This document shows, in pieces, positions 44,370 to 52,053 of a stretch of DNA of 64,000 nucleotides. A program made the translations under genes and the position numbers. Under the pieces are notes generated by a model. The model saw nothing but the letters and a program-made list of their open reading frames with translations. It made no database searches and had not been told where the DNA came from. The DNA is from Marispirochaeta sp963667435. GTDB taxonomy: Bacteria; Spirochaetota; Spirochaetia; JC444; Marispirochaetaceae. Where the stretch lies: contig OY763414.1 of the NCBI GenBank assembly GCA_963667435.1, forward strand, positions 4,278,001-4,342,000, read 5' to 3'. Every line of letters begins with the position of its first letter. Within the stretch, counting starts at the first letter, position 1.

Positions 44370-44399
44370 TGGATAAAGGTTTTGTTAAGATTGTGTTAA
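44370..44399 (-). promoter_or_regulatory. Pho-box-like promoter of pstC
   Basis: The minus strand reads two 11-base repeats, each starting TTAAC (TTAACACAATC, TTAACAAAACC; plus-strand 44378-44399), then a -10-like TATCCA (44370-44375) after two bases. 17 of 22 bases match the pstS element, with the same distance to the -10. The T-tract of the pstS terminator runs straight into it. Confidence 0.6.
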
Positions 44400-44433
44400 A
44401 AAAAATCCGCCGGCTTTAACAAACCGGCGGATT
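44398..44433 (-). terminator. Terminator of pstS
   Basis: Perfect ten-base stem AATCCGCCGG (44404-44413) / CCGGCGGATT (44424-44433) with a ten-base loop, followed on the minus strand by an eight-T run. It separates pstS from pstC. Confidence 0.9.
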
Positions 44434-44457
44434 GTAAAAAATAATCAGAAGAACTGA

Positions 44458-45297
44458 TTATTTGATTTTAATGAATCCCTCTTCTGCAATGATGGCCTGG
44501 CCGTCAGCTGAAAGGAGGAAATCAAGGAATGCCTGTTCAACATCACCAAGGGTTCCCTTGTATACGATATTCAGGGGGCGCTGTACGGGGAACTTCTGGG
44601 AAAGTACGTTAGCCATGGTGGGCGCAACACCTTCAACAGTTACAGCCTTACAGCCGGGATCTTTCTCGATGTATGCGAAACCGCAGTAACCTACAGCGTA
44701 GGGTATAGATCCAACCTTGGAAACCATGTCTCCATTACCGGTGGTGATAATTGCACTGTCAGTGAAGGATGCGTCTTTTCCTACAGCTACTTCAAGAAAT
44801 GCTGCACGGGTTCCTGAAGCTTCATCACGGTTAACAACAGTGATCGCATGGTCGGGACCGCCAACCTCTTTCCAGTTGCTGATTTTGCCCTGGAAGATTC
44901 CAGAGATCTGTTCAATAGAAAGGTTGTCAATGGCTACAGTGTCTTTATTTACAACAACAGCAACACCGTCAAGAGCTACAGCTACACCGATTGCACCGGC
45001 TTCTTTTTCGGATTCTTTGATTTCCCGTGAAGCCGCACCGAGGGTGTATGTTCCGTCAAGAGCACCTTTAACACCGGCTGATGAACCGGGAGCATCGTAA
45101 GAGATGGTTACATTGGGGTGCATCTCTGTAAACTCATCAATTGCGGGGCGAAGGAAACCTTCGAGGGTGGTTGAACCACCGAACGCATAGTTACCGGAGA
45201 GACCATCAGTGTCAGCAGCAGCACCTTCGGACTGTCCGCCAGCGAAAACAAGACCTGCAGTCAGAAGCAGGCATACAAGAACTAAAGCTTTCTTCAT
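44458..45297 (-). CDS. pstS: Phosphate ABC transporter substrate-binding protein
   Basis: 279 residues. Signal peptide MKKALVLVCLLLTAGLVFA, then GGQSEGAAAD. Phosphate-binding segments are present: GGSTTLEGF near residue 40, SYDAPGSSAGVKGAL, and DEASGTRAAF. SIEQISGIFQGKISNWKEVGG is the hinge region. Length is typical of the short PstS group. It heads the phosphate operon and is likely the most expressed member, because a strong terminator follows it. A Pho-box-like element lies about 76-97 bases upstream. Confidence 0.95.
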   Translation of the reverse strand: MKKALVLVCLLLTAGLVFAGGQSEGAAADTDGLSGNYAFGGSTTLEGFLRPAIDEFTEMHPNVTISYDAPGSSAGVKGALDGTYTLGAASREIKESEKEAGAIGVAVALDGVAVVVNKDTVAIDNLSIEQISGIFQGKISNWKEVGGPDHAITVVNRDEASGTRAAFLEVAVGKDASFTDSAIITTGNGDMVSKVGSIPYAVGYCGFAYIEKDPGCKAVTVEGVAPTMANVLSQKFPVQRPLNIVYKGTLGDVEQAFLDFLLSADGQAIIAEEGFIKIK

Positions 45298-45364
45298 TTC
45301 GTTCCTCCATAATCGGATTGAATGATTAAATGTTGTGTAAGAAATAGGACCCCGGGGTGAGGGA

Positions 45365-45394
45365 TGTATAAAGGTTATGTTAGGTTTACGTTAA
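45365..45394 (-). promoter_or_regulatory. Pho-box-like promoter of pstS
   Basis: Minus strand: TTAACGTAAAC then CTAACATAACC (eight of eleven bases shared; plus-strand 45373-45394), two bases, then TATACA (45365-45370). Same layout as the pstC element. The direct-repeat TTAAC period of eleven bases is what PhoB/PhoP-type regulators bind. Confidence 0.6.
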
Positions 45395-45461
45395 TTGCGG
45401 AAATTTGCATTACTTTATTTATAATTGATACGAGCTGTCCCTCCATGGTACTCTGCTTTTG

Positions 45462-46580
45462 ATGAAAAAGAGGCGAAAACAGACGGTATTCTTTACCGGC
45501 GGCGGAACAGGCGGCCATGTATATCCCGGTCTTGCTGTTATACGGGTTCTCCGGGAACGGGGCTTTTTTGAGTCCCGGGATCTCTACTGGATAGGGTCTG
45601 CAAAGGGGATGGAGCGAAGCATTCTTAAAAATGCAGGAATTCAGTATGTCTCTGTACCTGCGGGAAAATTAAGACGCTATTTTTCTGTCAGAAATTTCCT
45701 GGATATTTTCAATATCACCTGGGCTGTTTTTAAAAGTCTGGGGTTGATGCTCTATAAGCGACCGGTTCTGCTCTTTTCCAAAGGCGGCTATGTCTCCGTC
45801 CCTCCTGTGCTTGCCGCACGCCTCTGTCGTGTTCCGGTTATCACCCATGAGTCTGATCTTGATCCCGGGCTTGCAACGAGAATAAATTCACGCTTTGCAG
45901 ATCGTATCTGTATCTCCTATGAAAGGACCGCCGGTTATTTTCCGGAAAACCTGCGGAATAAAACTGTACTTACCGGCAATCCAATAAGACCGGAAGTTCT
46001 TGCCGGGAATTCTGCTGCAGGAAAGACGCTTTTCGGCCTGAGGGGCGATAAACCGCTTATTTTTGTAATCGGCGGCAGCCTTGGTGCTTCTCAGATAAAC
46101 TCTCTTCTTGCCGAGGTTCACGGGGAACTTCTTTCCTATGCTGAAATTATTCATCAGACAGGAGCAGGTAACGGTGAGGATACATCCGTGGAAGGCTATG
46201 TTCGGAAAGAGTACATCAATGAGGAGATTCCCCATATTCTGGCCGCTGCAGACCTGATAATTACGCGGGCAGGAGCGGGAACCCTCTGGGAATGCGGCAC
46301 TTTGGGCAAGGCCATGATTCTTATTCCCCTGGACACCTCCGGAAGCAGAGGAGATCAGCTGCGCAACGCAGCCTTCTTTCAGGAAAAGGGTGGTGCCGTG
46401 GTTCTGGACGGGGAGGAGGCCCGAGCTGATAATCTGAAGAATGCAGTACTCGACCTTCTTAATTCTCCGCAAAAACGGGTTGCCATGGGAAAATCTGCTG
46501 CATCAATCACGCAGATGTCCGGGTCCGGTATGTGTGCCGATCTGGTGCAGAACATGGTAGAAAACGAGAGAATCGGATAG
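45462..46580 (+). CDS. murG: UDP-GlcNAc:lipid I GlcNAc transferase
   Basis: 372 residues. GT28-family enzyme that makes lipid II at the inner face of the cytoplasmic membrane. The glycine-rich acceptor motif GGGTGGHVYPGL is at the start, a second G-rich loop IGGSLGAS is mid-chain, and the donor-site stretch TRAGAGTLWECGTLGKAMILIPL follows. ATG 45462 is used; no good Shine-Dalgarno is visible. A TATAAT at 45420-45425 may be its -10, but the -35 is weak. It is isolated from other mur genes and starts a tightly packed set (cvpA, holB-like, ntrB, ntrC). Confidence 0.95.
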   Translation: MKKRRKQTVFFTGGGTGGHVYPGLAVIRVLRERGFFESRDLYWIGSAKGMERSILKNAGIQYVSVPAGKLRRYFSVRNFLDIFNITWAVFKSLGLMLYKRPVLLFSKGGYVSVPPVLAARLCRVPVITHESDLDPGLATRINSRFADRICISYERTAGYFPENLRNKTVLTGNPIRPEVLAGNSAAGKTLFGLRGDKPLIFVIGGSLGASQINSLLAEVHGELLSYAEIIHQTGAGNGEDTSVEGYVRKEYINEEIPHILAAADLIITRAGAGTLWECGTLGKAMILIPLDTSGSRGDQLRNAAFFQEKGGAVVLDGEEARADNLKNAVLDLLNSPQKRVAMGKSAASITQMSGSGMCADLVQNMVENERIG

Positions 46581-47074
46581 TGGATAGTCCCGGAGTCCTG
46601 GATTACATCTTTGCCGCAATTATATTTATTGCTGTTGTTCGCTGTGTCTTCAGGGGATTTGTGGCGGAAATCGTGGCTGTGGCAGCCCTCGGCGGCGGGA
46701 TTCTCTGCGGTATTCTCTTTTCCGCACCCGGTGCGGATATTATCGCCCGCGGCATGGGAGAATCAGAATGGAACAGGGTAATTGCTTTTCTGATTATCTT
46801 TCTATTCGTATATTTGGTAATGAAAATCTTAGAAGGGGTTCTTTATCGTATGATAGAGTCGGTGAATCTTGAGAACCTCGACAGAGCTCTGGCTTTTTTT
46901 CTTGGACTTATAGAAGGAACTGTTGTCTCGCTTCTGATTCTTATTCTGCTGTTGAATCAGCCCTTCTTTGATGTACATGAACTGATAAACAACAGCATCG
47001 CTGCGGGGCTTGTGGGTGATTTTCTTCCCTTGATTCAAAGCGGCAGTGCTGTTATTCCGGAAAAGGTGTTTTAA
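46580..47074 (+). CDS. cvpA: CvpA family membrane protein
   Basis: 164 residues from GTG 46580, which overlaps the murG stop by one base. The start MDSPGVLDYIFAAIIFIAVVRCVFRGFVAEIVAVAALGGGIL is typical of CvpA, and four membrane spans are predicted. In other bacteria CvpA is linked to colicin V production and envelope stress; the molecular role is unsettled. The frame extends upstream to 46532 inside murG but without support. Confidence 0.85.
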   Translation: MDSPGVLDYIFAAIIFIAVVRCVFRGFVAEIVAVAALGGGILCGILFSAPGADIIARGMGESEWNRVIAFLIIFLFVYLVMKILEGVLYRMIESVNLENLDRALAFFLGLIEGTVVSLLILILLLNQPFFDVHELINNSIAAGLVGDFLPLIQSGSAVIPEKVF

Positions 47075-47078
47075 CAAG

Positions 47079-48254
47079 GTGTTTGAGAATATTCTTGGCC
47101 AGGAGCATGTGGTTAAAAGGCTGGAGGATGATATTTCCTCCGGCAGTCTGGCATCGTCAATGCTCTTTTTCGGCCCCAACTACAGTGCCAAGCTTTCCAC
47201 CGCCCTGGAGCTTGCCAGGGTTCTCAGTTGTCAGAAAGAGGCTCTCTGGTCCTGTTCATGCGGCAGCTGCCGTCGACAGCGGGAAATGACCCATCCCGAT
47301 CTGCTTATGGCAGGTCCCAGGTATTTTCTGCGTGAACTTGACGGCTCCGCCGAAGTTCTGAGAAGGACGCAGCAGACTTTTGCCCGTTATCTTATGATCC
47401 GGGCTGCCCGTAAGCTCACCCGCCGCTTTGATCCCTGGATATGGGAGGGGGAAGAGTCCAAACTGAAAGGTGTACGCAGCAGTCTTGATGCTGTAGAGGA
47501 AATTATCGACAGCATCGGTCCTTCATCTGGTGAAATCCCAGTTAAGGCACTGGAAAAACAGATAGCATCTCTTAACGGAGAAGCCGCCAGAATTGTAAAA
47601 TCTGTCAATCTGTCCCATATCCCCATCTTTATGATCCGGAATATAGCTGCCTGGGCCCACACTACCGGACAGGGCCGGGGAAAAACCATTCTTCTTGAAA
47701 ATGCCGACGCCATGCTGGACGGAGCACGCAACGCCCTTCTGAAGATTCTTGAAGAACCGCCGGAAGGCGTTCACTTTATTCTCACATCAACCAGGAAGGG
47801 CTCGCTTCTGCCTACCATTATCAGCCGTCTCAGGCCCTACGGTTTTCGGGAGCGGGATAAAGAGGGTGACAGTGAGGTTCTGGAGCGTATTTTCCGGGAA
47901 CCCTCAGGCGAGTACTCTACACTCAGGGAATATTTCCTCGGTTTTGACATAGGGACAGCCGAACTAAGGCATCATGCCGGAACGCTGGTCAACCTTGCCC
48001 TGGGACTTCCTTCAGAAGGTGATCTGTCTCAGATTTTCACCCTTCTCGGTGAAGGGAAGGAACGTTTTATTCCCCTCCTGGAGGAGTCGGAAGGGGTTTT
48101 GCATGAGATGCTGCGTGTACGGGAGGGCTATCCCCCGCTTGACGCTCTTGAGCGGCTGCACCGTAAACTCCAGCGGTCAAGGCGAATGTTTGAGAGCTAT
48201 AACCAGAATCCGGATATTCTCCTAGAAGGGCTGCTGTACGGAGGCGGCGCGTGA
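47079..48254 (+). CDS. DNA polymerase III delta'-like clamp-loader subunit
   Basis: 392 residues from GTG 47079 (MFENILGQEHVVKRL). The AAA+ fold of the gamma/delta' group is seen. The Walker A region is degenerate (FFGPNYSAKLS). A zinc module has Cys51, Cys59, Cys61 and Cys64, and ILLENADAMLDGARNALLKILEEPP with FILTSTRKGSLLPTIISR is the classical sensor region. Loss of the P-loop Lys/Thr order fits delta' (HolB), which does not hydrolyse ATP. A ~110-residue insertion (about 85-195) between the zinc module and Walker B is unusual for HolB. The 3' end overlaps ntrB by four bases. Confidence 0.82.
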   Translation: MFENILGQEHVVKRLEDDISSGSLASSMLFFGPNYSAKLSTALELARVLSCQKEALWSCSCGSCRRQREMTHPDLLMAGPRYFLRELDGSAEVLRRTQQTFARYLMIRAARKLTRRFDPWIWEGEESKLKGVRSSLDAVEEIIDSIGPSSGEIPVKALEKQIASLNGEAARIVKSVNLSHIPIFMIRNIAAWAHTTGQGRGKTILLENADAMLDGARNALLKILEEPPEGVHFILTSTRKGSLLPTIISRLRPYGFRERDKEGDSEVLERIFREPSGEYSTLREYFLGFDIGTAELRHHAGTLVNLALGLPSEGDLSQIFTLLGEGKERFIPLLEESEGVLHEMLRVREGYPPLDALERLHRKLQRSRRMFESYNQNPDILLEGLLYGGGA

Positions 48255-49432
48255 GAAAGTTTCTTAACCGGGCCCTTAAGATGATCAGCAAACTTGATAT
48301 TGATCAGATCCGGCAGCTGATGATGCATGTGGTCCAGGAGAATGAACTGCTGGAGATGGTTCTTTATTCGATGACCGACGGCGTAGTTGTGCTGGATGAA
48401 AAGCATAACATTATTCTCCTTAACAAAGCTGCTGAGAGGCTTCTGCCTTTTAAAAGCGGTGATGCTCTGGAACGCCCTCTCTGGGATGCTCTGGGGGACA
48501 GCTCATTCAGCAGCTTTTTTCACAAGGCTTTAATGAACCAGGAGAATATAGAAGACAAGGAGATCGCCATTCAGTCCGGTGGAAGCACCAGGGTTATGTC
48601 CTGTACCATGATGCCCCTTGTGCGGGATGGAAAGATTCAGGGCGGACTGCTGCATATTGAGGATGTAACAGAAAAGAAAGGCAAGGAGGCCCGGTTGCGC
48701 AGGGCGGAGAACCTTGCCGCCCTGACAACCCTTACTGCCGGAGTTGCCCATGAGATAAAGAATCCCCTGGGGTCGATAAGCATTCATATCCAGCTTATTC
48801 AGAAAGCCCTGAACAAGCTGCCTGAACTTGAGGATAACAGCAAGATCAGTATGATGCAGAATTATCTGGATATTGTTAATGAAGAAGTGGAACGGCTTAA
48901 CGGAATTATTGTTGATTTCCTCTTTGCAGTACGCCCCATGGATATGAATCTTGTCGGGCAGGATTTGAATGAGCTGATCCGGGAGCTGTTTGAGTTTATG
49001 CACTATGAACTGGAAGAACAGGGAATTGAACTTGTTCAGAACCTTGAGCAGGATCTGCCGTCTCTGCAGCTGGATGCAAAGTACCTGAAACAGGCGCTTC
49101 TGAATATTGTCAAGAATGCCATATCCGCCATGCCGGAGGGCGGAACCTTGACTGTGATAACAGAAATGAAGGACGGGCAGGTGCAGCTTGTTGTAGCAGA
49201 TACGGGAGTTGGGATTCCCGAGGAAAATATGGCCAAGATTTTCGAGCCATACTTTACCACCAAGGATTTCGGCTCGGGACTTGGATTGACCCTGGTTTAC
49301 AAGATAATCAAGGAACATCAGGGAGAGATCAATCTTCACAGCCGTGAGGGAGCGGGAACAAGTTTCACCATTTCCCTACCGGTACCGCAGAAAGAGAAAC
49401 GGCTTTTAGGATGGAAGAGCGATGAAGTTTAA
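48251..49432 (+). CDS. NtrB-like PAS sensor histidine kinase
   Basis: 393 residues, soluble. A PAS domain (about 28-140; MVLYSMTDGVVVLDEKHNIILLNKAAERLL) precedes HisKA with His167 in AHEIKNPLGSISIH. HATPase has N-box ALLNIVKNAISAMP, G1 ADTGVGIP and G2 GSGLGLTLVYKII. This is the NtrB/ZraS pattern. The GTG start overlaps the upstream stop (GTGA). The next gene is its NtrC-type partner with an 11-base overlap, so they form a two-component pair. Confidence 0.9.
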   Translation: MRKFLNRALKMISKLDIDQIRQLMMHVVQENELLEMVLYSMTDGVVVLDEKHNIILLNKAAERLLPFKSGDALERPLWDALGDSSFSSFFHKALMNQENIEDKEIAIQSGGSTRVMSCTMMPLVRDGKIQGGLLHIEDVTEKKGKEARLRRAENLAALTTLTAGVAHEIKNPLGSISIHIQLIQKALNKLPELEDNSKISMMQNYLDIVNEEVERLNGIIVDFLFAVRPMDMNLVGQDLNELIRELFEFMHYELEEQGIELVQNLEQDLPSLQLDAKYLKQALLNIVKNAISAMPEGGTLTVITEMKDGQVQLVVADTGVGIPEENMAKIFEPYFTTKDFGSGLGLTLVYKIIKEHQGEINLHSREGAGTSFTISLPVPQKEKRLLGWKSDEV

Positions 49433-50783
49433 TATTCTTATTGTTGATGATGAGAAGAATATCCGTGAAGGTCTGGGAAAGGCTCTGGAACTGGAGGATT
49501 ACCAGGTTTTTCTGGCGGAGAACGGTAAGGAGGCCCTGAAACAGCTCAACTCGGAAGAGATTGATCTGATTGTTACCGATCTGAAGATGCCGGAAATGTC
49601 CGGTGAAGACCTGCTTAAGAAAGTATCCTCCGCATATCCCACCGTGCCGGTGATTATTCTTACCGGTCACGGGACCATTGAGTCCGCGGTAAATGCCATG
49701 CGGGACGGGGCGTATGATTTTTTAACCAAACCATTGAATCTGGACCGTCTTTCCCTGCTGGTGAAGCGGGCCCTGGCCAACCGTGAACTGGTGCTCCAGC
49801 ATCGTGCTCTGCAGGAAGAGATAGACCTTATCGGAGAACGCAACCGATACGCTAATATAATAGGGAAAAGCTCCCAGATGCGCCGGGTCCTTGAAGTTGT
49901 AGAGCAGGTAGCAGCCACAAAAGCTTCGGTGCTTATAACCGGCGAAAGTGGAGTTGGTAAGGAGCTGATTGCCGACGCTATCCACAAACTTTCACCCCGG
50001 AAGGATAAGGCCAGTATCAAGGTCCATTGTGCCGCACTGAGCGAGAGCCTTCTGGAAAGTGAGCTTTTCGGCCATGAGAAAGGGGCATTTACCGGTGCTG
50101 TAGCCCGCAAACGCGGACGCTTCGAGCTTGCTCATATGGGTACCATTTTTCTTGATGAGATCGGCGAAATCAACCAGTCGGTGCAGATTAAGATCCTGCG
50201 GGTACTGCAGGAAAAACGGTTTGAACGGGTGGGCGGAGAAGAGACTCAGGAGGTTGATGTGCGCATAATTTCCGCCACCAACCGGGACCTTAAGGCTGAA
50301 ATAGAAAAAGGTAATTTTCGTGAAGACCTTTATTACCGGCTGAATGTGGTTAATATCCATGTTCCACCCCTGAGAGAGCGCAAGGAGGATATCCCTCTTC
50401 TGGCTGCTGCATTTCTCAAGGAGTTCTCTGAAGAAAATGGCAAGCCACTGGAAGGCATCGACCATAAAGCTAATCTTGCCCTCTATAACTACTCCTGGCC
50501 GGGAAATATTCGGGAACTGCGGAATTCCATTGAAAGTGCAGTGGTAATGTGCAAGAACAGCGTTATTGGTATTGAAGATCTTCCCCCAAGCGTGGTTTCC
50601 GGCGAAGAGGGTACGTATATCAAGATTGACCTCGGTGTGAGCATGGCCGAAGCGGAGAAGGTTATAATCGAAAGCACCCTGAACTACTGCAATGGTAACA
50701 AGAGTAAAACTGCAGATGTTCTGGGTATAGGCCGAAAAACACTGCATCGCAAGATCAGCGAATACAGTATTGTCGAGATATAG
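49422..50783 (+). CDS. NtrC-family sigma-54 response regulator
   Basis: 453 residues. Receiver with phospho-Asp53 (LIVTDLKMPEMSG), then the sigma-54 AAA+ domain: Walker A GESGVGKE, the sigma-54-contacting loop GAFTGA, Walker B TIFLDEIGE and the Arg-finger region RFRED-type FREDLYYRLNVV. A Fis-type helix-turn-helix is at the C terminus (NKSKTADVLGIGRKTLHRKI). It activates sigma-54 promoters after phosphorylation by the upstream kinase. Targets are unknown; two sigma-54-like promoters occur in this window (58120 and 22052). Confidence 0.95.
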   Translation: MKFNILIVDDEKNIREGLGKALELEDYQVFLAENGKEALKQLNSEEIDLIVTDLKMPEMSGEDLLKKVSSAYPTVPVIILTGHGTIESAVNAMRDGAYDFLTKPLNLDRLSLLVKRALANRELVLQHRALQEEIDLIGERNRYANIIGKSSQMRRVLEVVEQVAATKASVLITGESGVGKELIADAIHKLSPRKDKASIKVHCAALSESLLESELFGHEKGAFTGAVARKRGRFELAHMGTIFLDEIGEINQSVQIKILRVLQEKRFERVGGEETQEVDVRIISATNRDLKAEIEKGNFREDLYYRLNVVNIHVPPLRERKEDIPLLAAAFLKEFSEENGKPLEGIDHKANLALYNYSWPGNIRELRNSIESAVVMCKNSVIGIEDLPPSVVSGEEGTYIKIDLGVSMAEAEKVIIESTLNYCNGNKSKTADVLGIGRKTLHRKISEYSIVEI

Positions 50784-50803
50784 AAAAATCTGACTTTATT
50801 CTT

Positions 50804-51181
50804 TCAGCGTCCTGCCTGCCAGGCTTTTATACTGCGGAAGGCTTCAAGAATCTCACGGGTGTTTCTGCCCGCCTCAGGAGAACTGTTTCTGTCAGGATGG
50901 TAAGTATAGAGCAGTTCCCTGTAGGCTTTCTGAGCATCCGATAAAGGGGCTCCCGCCTTCAGTCCCAGCCTGATGTAGGCTTTACGCACAGCTTCGGGAA
51001 TATTTCTGCCGGGATCTGCTGCATCGGGTACAGCCTCACCGTCGAGAAAACTGTTCAACTCCTCCCAGGCATCACGCATATCACTGTCTTCGTACTCATG
51101 ATGATCACGGGATGAAGATTTCAGTGGATCATTCATCACTGAGCGGACAATACGGCTGAAGCGGTCAAATATCTGGGACAT
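50804..51181 (-). CDS. Small J-domain protein
   Basis: 125 residues. The C-terminal half is a J domain with helix II LSDAQKAYRELLYTY, the HPD tripeptide (YHPDRN) and a helix III-like end ILEAFRSIKAW. The N-terminal 60 residues are acidic and unlike DnaJ; there is no G/F region, zinc domain or peptide-binding domain. It probably recruits DnaK to a specific client. It lies two bases after the DapF-like gene in the aspartate kinase operon. Confidence 0.82.
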   Translation of the reverse strand: MSQIFDRFSRIVRSVMNDPLKSSSRDHHEYEDSDMRDAWEELNSFLDGEAVPDAADPGRNIPEAVRKAYIRLGLKAGAPLSDAQKAYRELLYTYHPDRNSSPEAGRNTREILEAFRSIKAWQAGR

Positions 51182-51183
51182 TC

Positions 51184-52038
51184 CTACTCTCCGTAGAAGG
51201 AGGCTTCATCAAAGAAAAAGTCCCCGGTAAAGACATACTCGCCGCCGCCGGTGCAGAGAATTTCCTGTGTTGCCGTTTTCCACTCAATGAAAAATTCCTG
51301 CTTTCCGATACGGGTCATGAGGGAACTGCCCCCGAATCCCCTTACCGCTGTTGAGACTGCGGCTGCTCCTGCAGCAATAGAAAGCTCCTTGTGGCCATTC
51401 TTTTTCCATTGAGGAGCTACGAGTATATCATCATCTGAATAGACCTGTACAAAGAGAGGGGTAAAACTGCTTCCGCTTATTGAACTGCCGCTCATTGCTT
51501 TTGCTATATGACCTGTACCTTTTCTGGGATCGTTTTCAAAGAATACCGTACCCCACAGGGTATGCAGTTGCACCGGGGTCAGGGGGTAGCTACTGTTTTC
51601 CAGGGTGAAGAAGATTCCGCCTTCGCTGGAGATCTCTTCCTGCAGAGGGGTTCCCTCCGTATCGAGTGGCGTTCCCAGGGAAATCCTGAAATTTGCACTG
51701 TCAATTGCTTCTATGGTGCGGATTCCCGTGGGAACCTCCACAGTGATCGCCTTTGTGCCGGAGAATCCGGAATCAAACAGGTAGCGGGCAGCTCCCATGA
51801 GGGGATCGTAAAAACGCTTGAGTTCCCGGCCTTTAGCCGTAAAGTAGCGGATTTTCGCCCCCGCTTCGGGATGATCCAACAGATAGGCTGCTCCGTTGCC
51901 TCCGACCCCTTTGTGTCTTCGGCAGATGCGGGCAGTCAGGACAGGGAGCAGCTTTTCGTCGGGAATCGCCTCTCCCATAAAATTGATTAGAAGAAAATCA
52001 TTGCTTCCCACAGACAGCTTGTAGAAGGGCAGGTTCAC
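51184..52038 (-). CDS. DapF-fold protein lacking both catalytic cysteines
   Basis: 284 residues with the diaminopimelate epimerase fold: FYKLSVGSNDFLLINF matches the DapF start and GGNGAAYLL is close to the first Gly-rich loop. DapF isomerises LL- to meso-diaminopimelate using two Cys, in MCGNG and E/ACG-T/S-G motifs. Here the first is PLMGAAR (Met81 in place of Cys), and the second is KELSIAAGAAAV (Ala in place of Cys, near residue 222). Epimerase activity is therefore not expected. It could bind an amino acid or peptidoglycan precursor, or have a new chemistry. GTG start with GGAGG upstream. Sits between aspartate kinase and the J-domain gene. Confidence 0.75.
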   Translation of the reverse strand: MNLPFYKLSVGSNDFLLINFMGEAIPDEKLLPVLTARICRRHKGVGGNGAAYLLDHPEAGAKIRYFTAKGRELKRFYDPLMGAARYLFDSGFSGTKAITVEVPTGIRTIEAIDSANFRISLGTPLDTEGTPLQEEISSEGGIFFTLENSSYPLTPVQLHTLWGTVFFENDPRKGTGHIAKAMSGSSISGSSFTPLFVQVYSDDDILVAPQWKKNGHKELSIAAGAAAVSTAVRGFGGSSLMTRIGKQEFFIEWKTATQEILCTGGGEYVFTGDFFFDEASFYGE

Positions 52039-52053
52039 GGCAGCCTCCGGACC

